From: Halomonas beimenensis
GTDB taxonomy: Bacteria; Pseudomonadota; Gammaproteobacteria; Pseudomonadales; Halomonadaceae
DNA length: 64,000 nt
Assembly (NCBI RefSeq): GCF_002549795.1
Contig: NZ_CP021435.1
Location: forward strand, 2,542,001-2,606,000
Direction: 5' to 3'
Part shown: positions 42,301 through 54,905 of the stretch, one piece after another
Layout: each line of letters opens with the position of its first letter
How positions within the stretch are numbered: the stretch's first letter is position 1
Position numbers and translations under genes: made by a program
The notes under the pieces: generated by a model
Database searches by the model: none
Told to the model about the DNA's origin: nothing
The model's input: the letters and a program-made list of their open reading frames with translations, nothing else

Positions 42301-42573
42301 CACGTCGGCCAGCCAGGCCCCGATGGGGCCCATCCAGTTGGCCACCTCCGTCTCGGGGCCGCTGCGCGACCAGCCCGGATCCTCGATACGAAAGCTGTAC
42401 AGGGCCAGCAGCAGAAACACGCAGGCCGACAGCAGCAGGATGACGGCACCTTCGCGTACCGACCCCTGAAGCCGCAGGCCGAAGCGCCTGGCCGTTTCCT
42501 TGGCGGTCGCCGCACGCCGGTGCGACGCGGACTTCTTCTGGGCACTCAAGCGGCCATCCCCCTTGCGCCTCAT
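39376..42573 (-). CDS. ftsK: DNA translocase FtsK
   Basis: FtsK couples cell division with chromosome dimer resolution. The 1065-residue protein has an N-terminal membrane part with four hydrophobic helices (about 38-200), a long proline/alanine/glutamate-rich linker (about 220-540), the motor domain with Walker [17 protein letters not shown] (about 724-739) and Walker [15 protein letters not shown] (about 837-850), and the winged-helix gamma domain at the C-terminus with [18 protein letters not shown] (about 1025-1042) that reads KOPS. The linker is unusually rich in PA/EP. It is divergent from aat across 128 bp. Confidence 0.96.
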   Translation of the reverse strand: MRRKGDGRLSAQKKSASHRRAATAKETARRFGLRLQGSVREGAVILLLSACVFLLLALYSFRIEDPGWSRSGPETEVANWMGPIGAWLADVLYSLFGVSALWWPGMLGFAAWWLIRARQVRLVWDATALAVRCGGLVLLLLGTTTLGALHFYHPASSLPYAAGGILGEGLVGALLPLVGAGGTSLLALAAMLCGVPLFTGWSWLTIMDEIGHRALAAGRWVADRFALRRSRDAEADDGERPAPRAGTPEVPAEPSAAADTPRPAWWRRWRPGRRSKALEPAAEAGRREPGFGDDGDTEIPWDVPEHTPSAKRPEAAYAAREPRLSLAASGESPSRRAEPEAPIMPLRATEEPEPASPPPRPEAFSAPGESPAPPGGMSEPAGRPEAGESGATPAAPAVDDREQDELPPRASAGEEGDTADRGPADAGREASAITAPSGSDAEAPASAGMPGADIVPERASVAVEAGRHGAQVETGERRVPEVIPDPVLPEDEEDDAPAPPRPATAPDAGRTPPGVEAADAAEGRRATADQAREAAADDDGPTLWTVEHLQNQRPVFEDLDEPEGALPSLRLLTPPKAHQPNYSDAQLAEMAELLETRLREYGVKAEVVDTWPGPVITRFEIKPAAGVKVSKISNLAKDLARSLMVKSVRVVEVIPGRPTVGIEIPNPQRAMIRLREVIDSDRYQHEASALTLALGQDIGGGPVVANLGKMPHLLVAGTTGSGKSVGVNAMLISMLLKATPEEVRMIMVDPKMLELSVYDGIPHLLAPVVTDMKEAANALRWCVAEMERRYKLMAAMGVRNIAGFNAKLDEAEQAGAQVADPLWEPQPWEMHQAPPVLEKLPYIVVVIDEFADMFMIVGKKVEELIARLAQKARAAGIHLILATQRPSVDVVTGLIKANIPTRMAFQVSSRVDSRTILDQGGAENLLGHGDMLYLPAGSGMPTRVHGAFVDDDEVHRVVEDWKRRGEPEYIDEILSGGVSADALAGLEAEGGSGGDDDPEQDALYDEAVAFVTESRRASISAVQRRFKIGYNRAARLVEAMEMAGVVSTMGTNGAREVLAPPPAGD

Positions 42574-42701
42574 GGCGTCTTCCGGATTCCACGGCCGTCA
42601 ATCATACCGGGCCTGCAGGAGCCGTCACAGGGGCAGGCGATCACTTGAGCCCCGCCACCAGGCCCGTCACACTGGACCCTCCAGCCCCGAGGACCTCCCC
42701 C

Positions 42702-43478
42702 ATGCTGCCCTGGCTCCCCGAGCATCCCGTTCGCTTCCCACCGGTCTCCACCGCCCTGGACGAGCCGGGCGGCTTGCTGGCCGCCGGCGGCAGCCTGAGC
42801 CCGGCCTGGCTGCTCACCGCCTATCGGCACGGCATCTTCCCCTGGTACGGCGAGGGGCAGCCGATCCTCTGGTGGAGCCCCGACCCGCGCATGGTGCTCT
42901 TCCCGGGGGAGATCCGGGTGCGCCGCAGCCTGGCCAAGCGGCTGCGCAACGGCGGCTTCCGGGTCGTGGCCGACAGCGCCTTCGACGCGGTGGTCGCCGC
43001 CTGCGCCGCGCCCCGCCACGGCCAGCCCGGCACCTGGATCACCGACGAGATGCGGCAGGCCTATGGCCGCCTGCATGCGCTGGGGGCGGCGCACTCGGTG
43101 GAGGTCTGGAAGGCGGGGGAGCTGGTCGGCGGCCTCTACGGCGTCGCCCTGGGCCCGGTGTTCTTCGGCGAGTCCATGTTCTCCCGGGTCGCCGACGCCT
43201 CCAAGGTCGCCCTGGTGACGCTCGCCCGGGCCATGGCATCGGACGGGGGACGACTGATCGACTGCCAGATGCACACCGCGCACCTGGCCAGCCTGGGCGC
43301 GCGGGATATCGCCCGGGCGGAGTTCATCGGCTATCTTGAACAGTGGCTGAACGAGATGCCGGACGCCCAGGAGGACTCGCCCAGCACCATTCCGCCGGCG
43401 ACCTGGTCGTTCGATCGCCTGGACGCCGCGAGAACCTCGCCCCCCGCATGCAAAGGAGGCGGCCACCTTGAGCAGTAA
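42702..43478 (+). CDS. aat: Leucyl/phenylalanyl-tRNA-protein transferase Aat
   Basis: Aat attaches leucine or phenylalanine to N-terminal arginine or lysine, creating N-degrons for ClpS-ClpAP. The 258-residue protein begins with [15 protein letters not shown], has GILAAGG-type [10 protein letters not shown] (about 23-32), [20 protein letters not shown] (about 40-59), [11 protein letters not shown] and [15 protein letters not shown] (about 155-169). About 25 extra residues follow the usual C-terminus. The last 11 bp overlap the bpt start, so the two transferases are translationally coupled. Confidence 0.95.
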   Translation: MLPWLPEHPVRFPPVSTALDEPGGLLAAGGSLSPAWLLTAYRHGIFPWYGEGQPILWWSPDPRMVLFPGEIRVRRSLAKRLRNGGFRVVADSAFDAVVAACAAPRHGQPGTWITDEMRQAYGRLHALGAAHSVEVWKAGELVGGLYGVALGPVFFGESMFSRVADASKVALVTLARAMASDGGRLIDCQMHTAHLASLGARDIARAEFIGYLEQWLNEMPDAQEDSPSTIPPATWSFDRLDAARTSPPACKGGGHLEQ

Positions 43479-44205
43479 TGCCCCGCGCCAGCCGATTCGC
43501 GACCTGCGCTTCTTCCTGACCGTGCCGCACGCCTGCAGCTACCTGGAAGGGCGCGAAGCGACGACCCTCTTCCTGGACCCCCAGGAATCGCCGGGTGGCA
43601 GCGTCTACGACGCCCTGGCCCTGCTCGGCTTCCGGCGCAGCGGGCGCCATCTGTACCGACCCCACTGCGAAGGCTGCAGCGCCTGCATCTCGGTGCGCAT
43701 CCCGGTCGCCGACTTCACCCCCGGCCGCACCCAGCGCAAGCTCTATCGCCGCAACGCCGACCTGGAGGTGCGGGTGCGCCCGGCGCTGTTCGATGCCGAG
43801 CACTACGCGCTCTATGCCCATTACATCCGCACGCGGCATGCCGACGGCGACATGTACCCCCCGAGCCACGAGCAGTACCGCACCTTCCTGACCCTCGACC
43901 AGGACTACGCCCGCCTGATGGAGCTGCGCCTGGACGGTCGGCTGGTGGCCGTCTCGGCCTTCGACCAGCTCGAGCACGGGCTGTCCGCCATCTACACCTT
44001 CTACGACCCCGCCCCCGAACTCGAGCGTCGCTCGCTCGGGACCTTCGCGGTCCTGACCCTGGTGGAGCGTGCCCGCGCCCAGGGGCTGCCCCATGTCTAC
44101 CTGGGGTACTGGATCGAGGAATGCCGCAAGATGGCCTACAAGAAGGCCTTCCAGCCGCTGGAGGTGCTCGAGGGGCGCCACTGGCGTCGCCTGATCCCCA
44201 CCTGA
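43468..44205 (+). CDS. bpt: Aspartate/glutamate leucyltransferase Bpt
   Basis: Bpt (bacterial arginyltransferase homologue) puts leucine on N-terminal aspartate or glutamate to make ClpS-recognised degrons. The 245-residue protein has [21 protein letters not shown] (about 15-35), [18 protein letters not shown] with the CxxC (about 66-83), [16 protein letters not shown] and the C-terminal [20 protein letters not shown] (about 211-230). The start is a TTG at 43468 inside the aat 3' end, chosen because AAAGGAGG lies 8 nt upstream and the product begins at the conserved N-terminus. Confidence 0.93.
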   Translation: MSSNAPRQPIRDLRFFLTVPHACSYLEGREATTLFLDPQESPGGSVYDALALLGFRRSGRHLYRPHCEGCSACISVRIPVADFTPGRTQRKLYRRNADLEVRVRPALFDAEHYALYAHYIRTRHADGDMYPPSHEQYRTFLTLDQDYARLMELRLDGRLVAVSAFDQLEHGLSAIYTFYDPAPELERRSLGTFAVLTLVERARAQGLPHVYLGYWIEECRKMAYKKAFQPLEVLEGRHWRRLIPT

Positions 44206-44217
44206 GGCCGGCCCCTT

Positions 44218-44246
44218 TTGCCTTGGCGACCGGCATGCGGCACAAT
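44218..44246 (+). promoter_or_regulatory. Promoter of infA
   Basis: TTGCCT and CACAAT are spaced 17 bp apart, 83 bp upstream of the infA start, in the 123-bp gap after bpt. Confidence 0.5.
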
Positions 44247-44328
44247 ATCGCGCTATCCTGATCGGCACAGGCGGACACACCGCGACTCGTGCCGCGTTTT
44301 TCGTTATCACCAGCGAGGAAATGCCTAT

Positions 44329-44547
44329 ATGGCACGCGAAGACCATATCGAAATGGAAGGCGTCGTCGTCGACACCCTGCCCAACACCATGTTCCGTGTC
44401 GAACTCGAGAACGGCCACGTGGTCACCGCCCACATCTCGGGCAAGATGCGCAAGAACTACATCCGCATCCTCACCGGCGACAAGGTCAAGGTCGAGCTGA
44501 CCCCCTACGATCTCTCCAAGGGCCGCATCGTCTACCGCTCCCGCTAG
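44329..44547 (+). CDS. infA: Translation initiation factor IF-1
   Basis: IF-1 binds the 30S A site during initiation. The 72-residue protein is the standard length and reads as a complete S1-like OB fold, from [11 protein letters not shown] to [23 protein letters not shown] precedes the ATG. The order bpt-infA-(clpA on the other strand) is the classic gammaproteobacterial arrangement. Confidence 0.97.
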   Translation: MAREDHIEMEGVVVDTLPNTMFRVELENGHVVTAHISGKMRKNYIRILTGDKVKVELTPYDLSKGRIVYRSR

Positions 44548-44603
44548 GAGCCGGTGGGACGCGCCCAAGCCCCCTGCCCCCTCTCGCAGCCCCGAACGAA
44601 CAA

Positions 44604-44625
44604 CGCCCCGTCCGAGGACAGGGCG
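44604..44625. terminator. Probable bidirectional terminator between infA and clpA
   Basis: CGCCCCGTCC and GGACAGGGCG form an imperfect hairpin between the convergent genes; T-rich sequence follows on the minus side. Confidence 0.45.
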
Positions 44626-44655
44626 CTGTGGCGTACGGGCGGGTGACGCGCCGGA

Positions 44656-46932
44656 TCAGGGCGCGTCGGCCAACTCCGCCTCCGAGGCCAGGTGCAGCTC
44701 GTCGTCCTCGACGCTGACGTGCACCACCCCGCCGTGCTCGGCCAGCTCGCCGAACAGGATCTGCTCGGCCAGCGGCTTCTTGAGCTTCTCCTGGATCAGC
44801 CGGGCCATGGGCCGGGCCCCCATGTCGGGGTCGTAGCCCTTCTCCGCCAGCCAGTTCCGGGCGGCCTCGTCCACGTCGAGCTGAACCCGCTTCTCGTCCA
44901 GCTGGGCCTGGAGCTCCACCAGGAACTTGTCGACCACGTTGCGCACCACCTCGGTGGGCAGCGCATGGAACTGAATGATGCCGTCCAGCCGGTTACGGAA
45001 CTCCGGCGAGAAGGTCTTGCGAATGACCTCCATGGCATCGGTAGAGTGGTCCTGGGTCTGGAAGCCGATGGACCGCCGCGTGGCCTGCTCGACCCCGGCG
45101 TTGGAGGTCATGATCAGGATGACGTGGCGGAAATCCGCCTCCCGGCCGTTGTTGTCGGTCAAACGACCATGGTCCATGACCTGCAGCAGCAGGTTGAAGA
45201 CCTCCGGATGCGCCTTCTCGATCTCGTCGAGCAGCAGCACGCAGTGCGGCTGCTTGGTGATCGCCTCGGTCAGCAGGCCGCCCTGGTCGTAGCCGACGTA
45301 GCCGGGGGGCGCGCCGATCAGCCGCGACACGGTGTGGCGCTCCATGTACTCGGACATGTCGAAGCGCACCAGGTCGATGCCCATGATATGGGCCAGCTGG
45401 CGGGCCACCTCGGTCTTGCCGACGCCGGTGGGGCCGGCGAACAGGAAGCTGCCCACCGGCTTGTCCGGCGACTTGAGCCCGGCCCGGGACAGCTTGATCG
45501 CCGCCGCCAGGCTGTCGATGGCCTCGTCCTGGCCGAACACCAGCATCTTGAGATCGCGATCGATGTTGGCCAGCAGCTTGCGGTCGGAGCTGGAGACGCT
45601 CTTCGGCGGGATCCGCGCGATGGAGGCGACCACCGCCTCGACCTGATCCACGTCGATGGTGTCGACCTGCACCTCGGGGGGCAGCAACCGCTGGTGCGCC
45701 CCGGCCTCGTCGATGACGTCGATGGCCTTGTCCGGCAGGTGGCGGTCGTTGATGTAGCGATCCGCCAGCCGCGCGGCGCTCTCCAGGGCGGCATCGGTGT
45801 ACTTGAGCCCGTGGTGCTCCTCGAAGCGCGAGCGCAGGCCCTTGAGGATGCGGATGGTGTCCTCCACCGAGGGCGCCATGACATCGACCTTCTGGAAGCG
45901 CCGCGCCAGGGCGCGGTCCTTCTCGAAGATGCCGCGGAACTCCTGGAAGGTGGTGGACCCGATGCAGCGCAGCTCGCCGGAGGACAACAGCGGCTTGAGC
46001 AGGTTGGAGGCGTCCATGACGCCACCGGAGGCCGCTCCGGCGCCGATCACGGTGTGGATCTCGTCGATGAAGAGGATGGCGTTGGGCTGCTTGCGCAGCT
46101 CCGCCAGCAGGCTCTTCAGGCGCTTCTCGAAGTCGCCGCGGTACTTGGTGCCGGCCAGCAGCGCACCCATGTCCAGGGAATAGACCACCGCATCGGCGAT
46201 GACGTCGGGCACGTCTTCCTCGACGACGCGCTTGGCCAGGCCTTCGGCGATGGCGGTCTTGCCGACCCCGGCCTCCCCCACCAGCAGGGGGTTGTTCTTG
46301 CGCCGGCGGGCCAGGATCTGCACCACCCGCTCCAGCTCGTGGTCGCGACCGATGAGCGGATCGATCTTGCCCATGCGCGCCTGCTCGTTGAGGTTGGTGG
46401 CATAGCCGGTCAGCGGGTTGCCGCCCGGCTCGCCGCCGGCCTCCTCGGCGTCCTCCGCCTCGGGGGACGGGGCGCTCTGGTGCTGACCGTGGCCGGACAC
46501 CTTGGAGATGCCATGGGCGATGTAGTTGACGGCGTCCACCCGGGCCACGTTCTGCTGCTTGAGGAAGTAGACGGCCTGGCTCTCCTGCTCGGAGAAGATG
46601 GCCACCAGCACGTTGGCACCGGTAACCTCGCTCTTGCCGGAGGACTGCACGTGGAAGACCGCGCGCTGCAGCACCCGCTGGAAGCCCAGGGTCGGCTGGG
46701 TCTCGCGATCCGCCTGGTCTTCGGGAATCAGCGGCGTGGTGGAATTGATGAAGTCCTGGAGGTCGGACCGCAGCTTGTCGAGGTTGGCCCCACAGGCCCG
46801 CAGCACGTCGGCGGCCGACGCATTGTCGAGCAGCGCCAGCAGCAGGTGCTCCACGGTCATGAACTCGTGGCGCTTGGAGCGTGCCACGGTGAAGGCCGTG
46901 TTCAGGGTCAGTTCAAGTTCTTTGCTCAGCAT
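44656..46932 (-). CDS. clpA: ATP-dependent Clp protease ATP-binding subunit ClpA
   Basis: ClpA unfolds substrates and feeds them to ClpP. The 758-residue protein has the N-domain that binds ClpS (about 1-145), a first AAA+ module with Walker [10 protein letters not shown] (about 217-225), and a second with GPTGVGKTE (about 500-508) and [20 protein letters not shown]. The IGL-type loop for ClpP docking is represented by RRSIGFQTQ near residue 616. No middle coiled-coil M-domain is present, as expected for ClpA rather than ClpB. clpS lies 134 bp upstream on the same strand. Confidence 0.96.
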   Translation of the reverse strand: MLSKELELTLNTAFTVARSKRHEFMTVEHLLLALLDNASAADVLRACGANLDKLRSDLQDFINSTTPLIPEDQADRETQPTLGFQRVLQRAVFHVQSSGKSEVTGANVLVAIFSEQESQAVYFLKQQNVARVDAVNYIAHGISKVSGHGQHQSAPSPEAEDAEEAGGEPGGNPLTGYATNLNEQARMGKIDPLIGRDHELERVVQILARRRKNNPLLVGEAGVGKTAIAEGLAKRVVEEDVPDVIADAVVYSLDMGALLAGTKYRGDFEKRLKSLLAELRKQPNAILFIDEIHTVIGAGAASGGVMDASNLLKPLLSSGELRCIGSTTFQEFRGIFEKDRALARRFQKVDVMAPSVEDTIRILKGLRSRFEEHHGLKYTDAALESAARLADRYINDRHLPDKAIDVIDEAGAHQRLLPPEVQVDTIDVDQVEAVVASIARIPPKSVSSSDRKLLANIDRDLKMLVFGQDEAIDSLAAAIKLSRAGLKSPDKPVGSFLFAGPTGVGKTEVARQLAHIMGIDLVRFDMSEYMERHTVSRLIGAPPGYVGYDQGGLLTEAITKQPHCVLLLDEIEKAHPEVFNLLLQVMDHGRLTDNNGREADFRHVILIMTSNAGVEQATRRSIGFQTQDHSTDAMEVIRKTFSPEFRNRLDGIIQFHALPTEVVRNVVDKFLVELQAQLDEKRVQLDVDEAARNWLAEKGYDPDMGARPMARLIQEKLKKPLAEQILFGELAEHGGVVHVSVEDDELHLASEAELADAP

Positions 46933-47066
46933 GGCAGTCCCCTTCTCGCCGCTTAGGGCTTGCGTCGGATCTTTCTCGGTCCGGCATCATCAACAATCGG
47001 GCACAAGCAAGGGCGTTTCAAGTCGCTACGCCAACGCTTGCGTTTCCCCTTCGACCATGCCGATGG

Positions 47067-47429
47067 TCAATCCGTTGCCTCGATGTCGCACAGCAGCGGG
47101 TGCTGGCACTCTCGGGCATATTGATTGACCTGGTGGCTCTTGGTTTCCGCGATGTCGCGGGTGAAGACGCCGCAGGTCGCCTTGCCCCGGGTGTGCACGG
47201 TGAGCATCACCTGCACCGCGGTCTCGTTGTCCATGTTGAAGAACGTCTGCAGGACCTCCACCACGAACTCCATGGGCGTGAAGTCGTCGTTGTGCAACAC
47301 CACCTTGTACATCGGCGGTCGCGCCAGCTCCGGCTCCGACGACTGCACCGCCAGATCACCGTCGCCTTCCTCCTCGGGCCCCGGGGGGCGCGTCATCCCG
47401 GCATGGGGCGGGGCGAGACGGTCCGCCAT
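47067..47429 (-). CDS. clpS: Clp protease adaptor ClpS
   Basis: ClpS recognises N-terminal Leu, Phe, Tyr and Trp and passes substrates to ClpAP. The 120-residue protein has an unstructured, acidic N-terminal extension (about 1-38) and the conserved core with [20 protein letters not shown] (about 41-60), and the downstream [23 protein letters not shown]. The ATG at 47429 is selected by AAGGAGG 8 nt upstream; the longer frame has no such site. It acts with the degron-making aat and bpt genes encoded 3 kb away. Confidence 0.95.
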   Translation of the reverse strand: MADRLAPPHAGMTRPPGPEEEGDGDLAVQSSEPELARPPMYKVVLHNDDFTPMEFVVEVLQTFFNMDNETAVQVMLTVHTRGKATCGVFTRDIAETKSHQVNQYARECQHPLLCDIEATD

Positions 47430-47451
47430 GCCCTTCACCTCCTTTGTCTTG

Positions 47452-47480
47452 AACATAAGCACCACTATCGATATCGACAA
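47452..47480 (-). promoter_or_regulatory. Possible clpS promoter
   Basis: On the minus strand TTGTCG and TATGTT are spaced 17 bp apart, 23 bp upstream of the clpS start. Confidence 0.4.
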
Positions 47481-47568
47481 GCCGGCCGCCGCAGCGCGTC
47501 TCAACCGTTTTTGGACGCCACCGGGCCGGCAGGGTTCATCCTACCGCAAGGACCTGCGGCACGGACGC

Positions 47569-47603
47569 AAAAGGGCCCCCGTCCGCCGGGCGGACGGGGG
47601 CCC
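47569..47603 (-). terminator. Terminator after icd
   Basis: A 15-bp perfect inverted repeat (GGGCCCCCGTCCGCC and its complement) with a one-base centre, followed on the minus strand by TTTT, 19 bp past the icd stop. Confidence 0.85.
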
Positions 47604-47621
47604 CGATTCAGGCGGCGACGC

Positions 47622-48878
<1,257 letters not shown>

Positions 48879-48996
48879 TGAGAACTCCCCTGTCTGGTCT
48901 GTTCAGTGGAGCGCGGAGTATAGCATTCCCCCCGCCGCTCGGAGTAGGCTTGGCCGGGTATTTGTCGACAATCCATGGTAGCAAGACCTTGGTCGA

Positions 48997-49602
48997 ATGA
49001 GCGCCCTCTATCTCCTGCACAAGCCCTATCGCATGCTCTCGCAGTTCACCGACCGCGGCACGCAGGCCGGCGAACGGCGTGCGACCCTGGCCGACGTCAT
49101 CGACGTGCCGGGCATCTACCCCGCCGGCCGGCTCGACCACGATTCCGAGGGGCTGCTGCTGCTGTCCGATGACGGCGAGCTGATCCACCGCATCAGCCAT
49201 CCCCGCCACAAGCAGCCCAAGACCTACCGTGTCCAGGTGGAGGGCGAGCCCGACGACGACGCCCTGCGGGCCTTGCGTGACGGTATCGAGCTGAAGGACG
49301 GCCGGACCCGCCCGGCCAAGGTCCGCCGACTGGCCGAGAGCGGCCTGCCGGAACGGGATCCTCCCCTGGACCCGAAACGCCACCCGGTCACCACCTGGCT
49401 GGAGCTGACCATCGAGGAAGGCCGCAACCGCCAGGTTCGGCGCATGACCGCCCATGTCGGCCGCCCCACCCTGAGGCTGGTCCGGGTCGCCATCGGCCCA
49501 TGGCGGCTCGACGGCCTGGCCCCCGGGGAGTGGCGTCGCGAGACCCTGCATGCCCCCCAACCGCCGGCGGGACGAGGCCGCCGACCGAGGAGACGCCGAT
49601 GA
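48997..49602 (+). CDS. rluE: 23S rRNA pseudouridine synthase RluE
   Basis: RluE makes pseudouridine 2457 in 23S rRNA. The 201-residue protein belongs to the RsuA family without an S4 domain: LLHKPYRMLSQF (about 6-17), the catalytic aspartate in AGRLDHDSEGLLLLSDDG (about 43-60) and RNRQVRRMTAHVG (about 146-158). The C-terminus is arginine-rich. It overlaps nudJ by 4 bp (ATGA), the conserved gammaproteobacterial pair. Confidence 0.94.
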   Translation: MSALYLLHKPYRMLSQFTDRGTQAGERRATLADVIDVPGIYPAGRLDHDSEGLLLLSDDGELIHRISHPRHKQPKTYRVQVEGEPDDDALRALRDGIELKDGRTRPAKVRRLAESGLPERDPPLDPKRHPVTTWLELTIEEGRNRQVRRMTAHVGRPTLRLVRVAIGPWRLDGLAPGEWRRETLHAPQPPAGRGRRPRRRR

Positions 49603-50048
49603 GCCGCTGGCAACCCTTCGTGACCGTGGCCAGCGTGGTGGAACGCGCCGGCCGTTACCTGATGGTCGAGGAGGACCGGGGCGGGCCGCACACCGAGTTC
49701 AATCAGCCCGCCGGCCACCTGGAAGCCGGCGAAGGCATCCGCGACGCGGCCCTGCGCGAGCTTCGCGAGGAGACCGCCTGGCAGGTCGGGCTCACCGACT
49801 ACCTGGGGCTCTACGTCTTCCGGGCGCCGGACGGCAAGACCTTCCACAGCCACGGCTTCTACGGCATGGCCCTGGCCCATCTCGGCCACGGCCTGGACCC
49901 GGCGATCCGGGCCGCGCACTGGCTGACCCTGGAGGAACTGGAAGCCCTGGAGCGGGACGGCCGGCTGCGCAGCCCCCTGGTGATGCGGCGGATCCACGAT
50001 GCGCGGAACGGTCGCTTCTATCCCATGGACGTGATACACGAGCGCTAG
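49599..50048 (+). CDS. nudJ: Nudix hydrolase NudJ
   Basis: NudJ is a nucleoside di/triphosphate pyrophosphatase, also active on HMP-PP in E. coli. The 149-residue protein has the Nudix box starting GHLEAGEGIRDAALRELREE (about 39-58), preceded by FNQPAGHLE, and HFLALDD-like C-terminal strands. It is translationally coupled to rluE. Its stop is followed by a 7-bp tandem repeat array and an IS3 element that now separates it from mnmA, its usual neighbour. Confidence 0.92.
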   Translation: MSRWQPFVTVASVVERAGRYLMVEEDRGGPHTEFNQPAGHLEAGEGIRDAALRELREETAWQVGLTDYLGLYVFRAPDGKTFHSHGFYGMALAHLGHGLDPAIRAAHWLTLEELEALERDGRLRSPLVMRRIHDARNGRFYPMDVIHER

Positions 50049-50062
50049 CCGCGCTTCGCGCG

Positions 50063-50100
50063 AAGCTGCAAGCTGCAAGCTGCAAGCTGCAAGCTGCAAG
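50063..50100 (+). repeat. 7-bp tandem repeat after the nudJ stop
   Basis: Five copies of AAGCTGC plus AAG begin 15 bp past the nudJ stop, after a GCTTCGCGCGAAGC palindrome. The counterpart inverted arm lies beyond the IS3 at 51401-51430, so the IS has split one gene-end element. Confidence 0.9.
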
Positions 50101-50133
50101 GCTGAGGTGGCCCTGAAAAAGTAGACACCTTGA

Positions 50134-50991
50134 TCAGGCAGCGGCTTCAAACGCCTTGGGCGATACCCCGCCCAAGGCGCCATGCAGCCGCACCTTATCG
50201 TAATACTCTTCGATGTAGTACTCCGCCTCAGCCTGCAGTTCAGCACGACTCTGCCGTGCCAGGCGACGGAGCCACTCTTCCTTCAGCTGGGCAAAGAAAC
50301 TCTCGGCACAGGCGTTATCCCAGCAATTGCCACGACGGGACATGCTCAACGTGATGCCTCGCTCCGTCAGCCACCGCATCACGTTCTCGCTGCGGTACTG
50401 CGCCCCCTGATCTGAATGGAACAGCATGCCTCCGCTTGAGGGCTGCCGCGCCGCCCAGGCCATCCTCAGCGCCCGCTCCACCAGGTGGCTGTCGTTGAGA
50501 GGCCCACCGGCCCAGCCGACGATCCGCCGGGAATACAGGTCCATGACGATGGCCAGGTACCACCAGCCTTCGTGACAGCGTACCTGTGTGATGTCCGAGA
50601 CCCAGACGCGATTGGGCGCCGTCACATCGAATTCTCGGTTCAGCAGGTTGGGTAAGGCCGGCAGGCCAGGCTTGGGGCGCCGATAACCGGGGCGCAAGGC
50701 CCGTGTCGAGCGATAGCCCGCGCGCTGCAGGAGCCGCTGCACACGATTCTGGCTACAGGCAAAGCCCACGTTCACGGCCGCCTGCCAGAGTTTGCGATAA
50801 CCTGGTACGCCTGCCTGCCGGTCAGCTTCGGCCAGCAGGAAGCGCAACAGGCGCTCGTTCTCCGTCACCTGGGGGGACGGTCGGCGACTTAGCCAGCGAT
50901 AGAAGCCCGCCTTGGACACGCCGAGTACTCCGCACATCAAAACAACCGTCCAGCGTCGGGAGCGGTAGCGCTTGATGAAGGCGAACTTCAC
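50134..50991 (-). CDS. IS3-family transposase OrfB (DDE integrase)
   Basis: The 285-residue protein has the HTH_21 N-terminal part (GVSKAGFYRWLSRRPS) and the rve integrase core: the first aspartate in WVSDITQVRCHEGWWYLA (about 129-146), the second in LFHSDQGAQYRS (about 190-201) and the glutamate in CWDNACAESFFAQLK (about 222-236). It starts by overlapping the orfA end and is probably made as an OrfAB fusion by -1 frameshifting on an A6G run (51021-51027 on the minus strand). Intact. Confidence 0.92.
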   Translation of the reverse strand: MKFAFIKRYRSRRWTVVLMCGVLGVSKAGFYRWLSRRPSPQVTENERLLRFLLAEADRQAGVPGYRKLWQAAVNVGFACSQNRVQRLLQRAGYRSTRALRPGYRRPKPGLPALPNLLNREFDVTAPNRVWVSDITQVRCHEGWWYLAIVMDLYSRRIVGWAGGPLNDSHLVERALRMAWAARQPSSGGMLFHSDQGAQYRSENVMRWLTERGITLSMSRRGNCWDNACAESFFAQLKEEWLRRLARQSRAELQAEAEYYIEEYYDKVRLHGALGGVSPKAFEAAA

Positions 50992-51305
50992 TTCGGGTCT
51001 TTGGCGAAGTACTCGTTGGCCTTTTTTAGGATTTCGACTTCCAGCTCGGCCCGCTCGAGACGCTTCTTGAGTCGCCGGTTCTCACGCTCCAGCTCATGCT
51101 GGCTCTTGTGGGGACCCGCGTTGGGCACCCCCTTGGGCTGGCGGTCATCCGTGGTCACGAGTTCTCGCCTCCATCGACCTAGCAGTTTCGGGTGTATCCC
51201 GAACCGCTCCGCTACGCGGGCCTGGGGTTCGGGGGACTCCAGCGAATGCTGGACCACATGGCGTTTGAACTCCAGGGAGAACTGGCGACGGGTTTTCAAG
51301 CGCAT
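50988..51305 (-). CDS. IS3-family transposase OrfA
   Basis: The 105-residue protein has a helix-turn-helix of the transposase_8 type (FSLEFKRHVVQHSL, then RFGIHPKLLGRWRRE) and a C-terminal leucine-zipper-like helix (ELERENRRLKKRLERAELE), used for DNA binding and OrfAB dimerisation. It overlaps orfB by 4 bp in a different frame. Confidence 0.9.
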   Translation of the reverse strand: MRLKTRRQFSLEFKRHVVQHSLESPEPQARVAERFGIHPKLLGRWRRELVTTDDRQPKGVPNAGPHKSQHELERENRRLKKRLERAELEVEILKKANEYFAKDPK

Positions 51306-51354
51306 AGCACCTTACCTCCGGGTTGCAGGTAAGGTGTCTACAAATTCAGGGGCA

Positions 51355-51455
51355 CTCCAGGCCGTATGATAAGCCCCCGAGGCGGGCTACAAGGGGTTTC
51401 CTTGTAGCTTGCTCCTTGTAGCTTGTAGCTGCCCGAAGGGCGCTCGGCGCTCGGC
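51355..51455 (+). repeat. Right part of the gene-end element split by the IS3
   Basis: It holds AAGCCCCCG...AGGGGTTT (a terminator-like pair), CTTGTAGCTTG twice and CTTGTAGCTGC, the diverged inverted arm of the AAGCTGC array, then GGGCGCTCGGCGCTCGGCGCTC, which recurs near the htpX element at 18169-18185. Confidence 0.65.
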
Positions 51456-51465
51456 GCTCACATCA

Positions 51466-51473
51466 TGTATAAT
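51466..51473 (+). promoter_or_regulatory. -10 element of the mnmA promoter
   Basis: TGTATAAT includes a consensus TATAAT 38 bp upstream of mnmA. The -35 region lies in the repeat element and shows no good match. The element would keep mnmA transcribed independently of rluE-nudJ after the IS3 insertion. Confidence 0.55.
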
Positions 51474-51510
51474 TCCGCCCCATTTGCGACCCATCGAATC
51501 CGAGAGCGCC

Positions 51511-52619
51511 ATGACAGCCACCCAAGGCAAGGTCATCGTCGGCATGTCCGGCGGTGTCGACTCCTCCGTCTCGGCCCTGCTGCTGCTCGAGCAGGGCTAC
51601 CAGGTGGAAGGCCTGTTCATGAAGAACTGGGACGAGGACGACGGCACCGAATACTGCACCGCCAAGGCGGACCTGGCGGATGCCGAGGCGGTATGCGAGA
51701 AACTCGGCATCCCCCTGCATACGGCCAACTTCGCCGCCGAGTACTGGGATAACGTCTTCGAGCACTTCCTCGCCGAGTACCGGGCCGGGCGGACCCCGAA
51801 CCCGGACATCCTCTGCAACCGCGAGATCAAGTTCAAGGTGTTCCTCGAGTACGCCGAGATGCTCGGCGCCGACAGGATCGCCACCGGGCACTACGTGCGC
51901 GAGGCGGTGCGTGACGGTCACCCGCGACTGCTCAAGGGGCTCGATCCCAACAAGGACCAGAGCTACTTCCTGCACGCCGTGCCCGAGGCGGCCATCGCCC
52001 GCACCCTCTTCCCGGTCGGCGAGCTGGAGAAGCCCGAGGTGCGGACCATCGCCGAGCGCCACGACCTGGTCACCGCGCGCAAGAAGGATTCCACCGGGAT
52101 CTGTTTCATCGGCGAGCGACGCTTCCGCGACTTCCTTCGGCAGTACCTGCCGGCCCAGCCGGGCACCATCGAGACGCCCGACGGCGACGTCATCGGCGAG
52201 CACATGGGGCTGATGTACCACACCCTGGGCCAGCGCCAGGGGCTCGGCATCGGCGGGCTGGCCGACTATCCGGACGCCCCCTGGTACGTGGCCGGCAAGG
52301 ACCTCGAACGCAACGTCCTCATTGCCGTCCAGGGCAAGCACCATCCCCTGCTGTACACCGACAGCCTGGCCACCGAACCCATGGACTGGGTGGCCGGCGA
52401 GCCGCCGGCCCCGGAGGGCCGCCTGACCGCCAAGACCCGCTATCGCCAGGCCGACGTGCCCTGTGCCTTCCGGGCGGCCGAGGACGGCGGCGTGGAGGTG
52501 CGCTTCGACGATCCCCAGCGGGCGGTCACCCCCGGCCAGTCGCTGGTGCTCTACGACGGCGAGATCTGCCTGGGCGGCGGAGTGATCCGCGCCACCTGGA
52601 ACGCCGCGGAGGCCGGCCG

Positions 52620-52623
<4 letters not shown>
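51511..52623 (+). CDS. mnmA: tRNA-specific 2-thiouridylase MnmA
   Basis: MnmA thiolates U34 of tRNA-Lys, Glu and Gln. The 370-residue protein has the ATP-binding [20 protein letters not shown] (about 12-31), the catalytic cysteine in [12 protein letters not shown] (about 99-110) and the second in [16 protein letters not shown] (about 199-214), and the C-terminal beta-barrel with QRQGLGIGG. The N-terminal start at 51511 is the first that fits the family. It overlaps hflD by 4 bp (ATGA). Note that tRNA-Glu(TTC), one of its substrates, is encoded in three copies in this window. Confidence 0.96.
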
Positions 52624-54670
<2,047 letters not shown>

Positions 54671-54672
<2 letters not shown>

Positions 54673-54768
54673 GCTGGAAGCTGGAAGCTGGAAGCTGGAA
54701 GCTGGAAGCTGGAAGCTGGAAGCTGGAAGCTGGAAGCTGGAAGCTGGAAGCTGGAAGCTGGAAGCTGG
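54671..54768 (+). repeat. 14-copy 7-bp tandem repeat after the purB stop
   Basis: Fourteen perfect copies of AAGCTGG run from within the purB stop codon. Downstream are CAAGGGGTTGC, then inverted arms CTTCCAGCTTCAAGC (54811-54825) and CTCTTCCAGCTTC (54844-54856) around a GCCCGCGAAGCGGGC hairpin, so the array can pair with these. It is the longest of the four arrays. Confidence 0.95.
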
Positions 54769-54905
54769 AAGGCAGATTGCCGCCTTCTGCCGCAGAAGCA
54801 AGGGGTTGCTTCCAGCTTCAAGCTCAAGCCCGCGAAGCGGGCGCTCTTCCAGCTTCACGCCATGGCCCGGTTGCTCACTCATCCCATTCGAGTCCCAGGA
54901 TCCTT

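Larger units (their letters stand above)
50108..51354 (-). mobile_element. IS3-family insertion sequence (about 1.25 kb)
   Basis: Imperfect terminal inverted repeats begin TGGCCCTGAAAAAGTAGACA on the left and TGCCCCTGAATTTGTAGACA on the right (complement of 51335-51354), both ending with ACCT. Inside are overlapping orfA and orfB genes in the IS3 arrangement. No clear target duplication is visible, so the ends could be off by a few bases. Confidence 0.88.

Noticed and set aside
44692..46956. Open frame of 754 codons opposite clpA
   Set aside because: Complete antisense shadow of clpA with no recognisable domain or start context.
50108..51354. Target-site duplication for the IS3
   Set aside because: Flanks GAGG and CTCC do not match in direct orientation; no 3-4 bp duplication could be supported.
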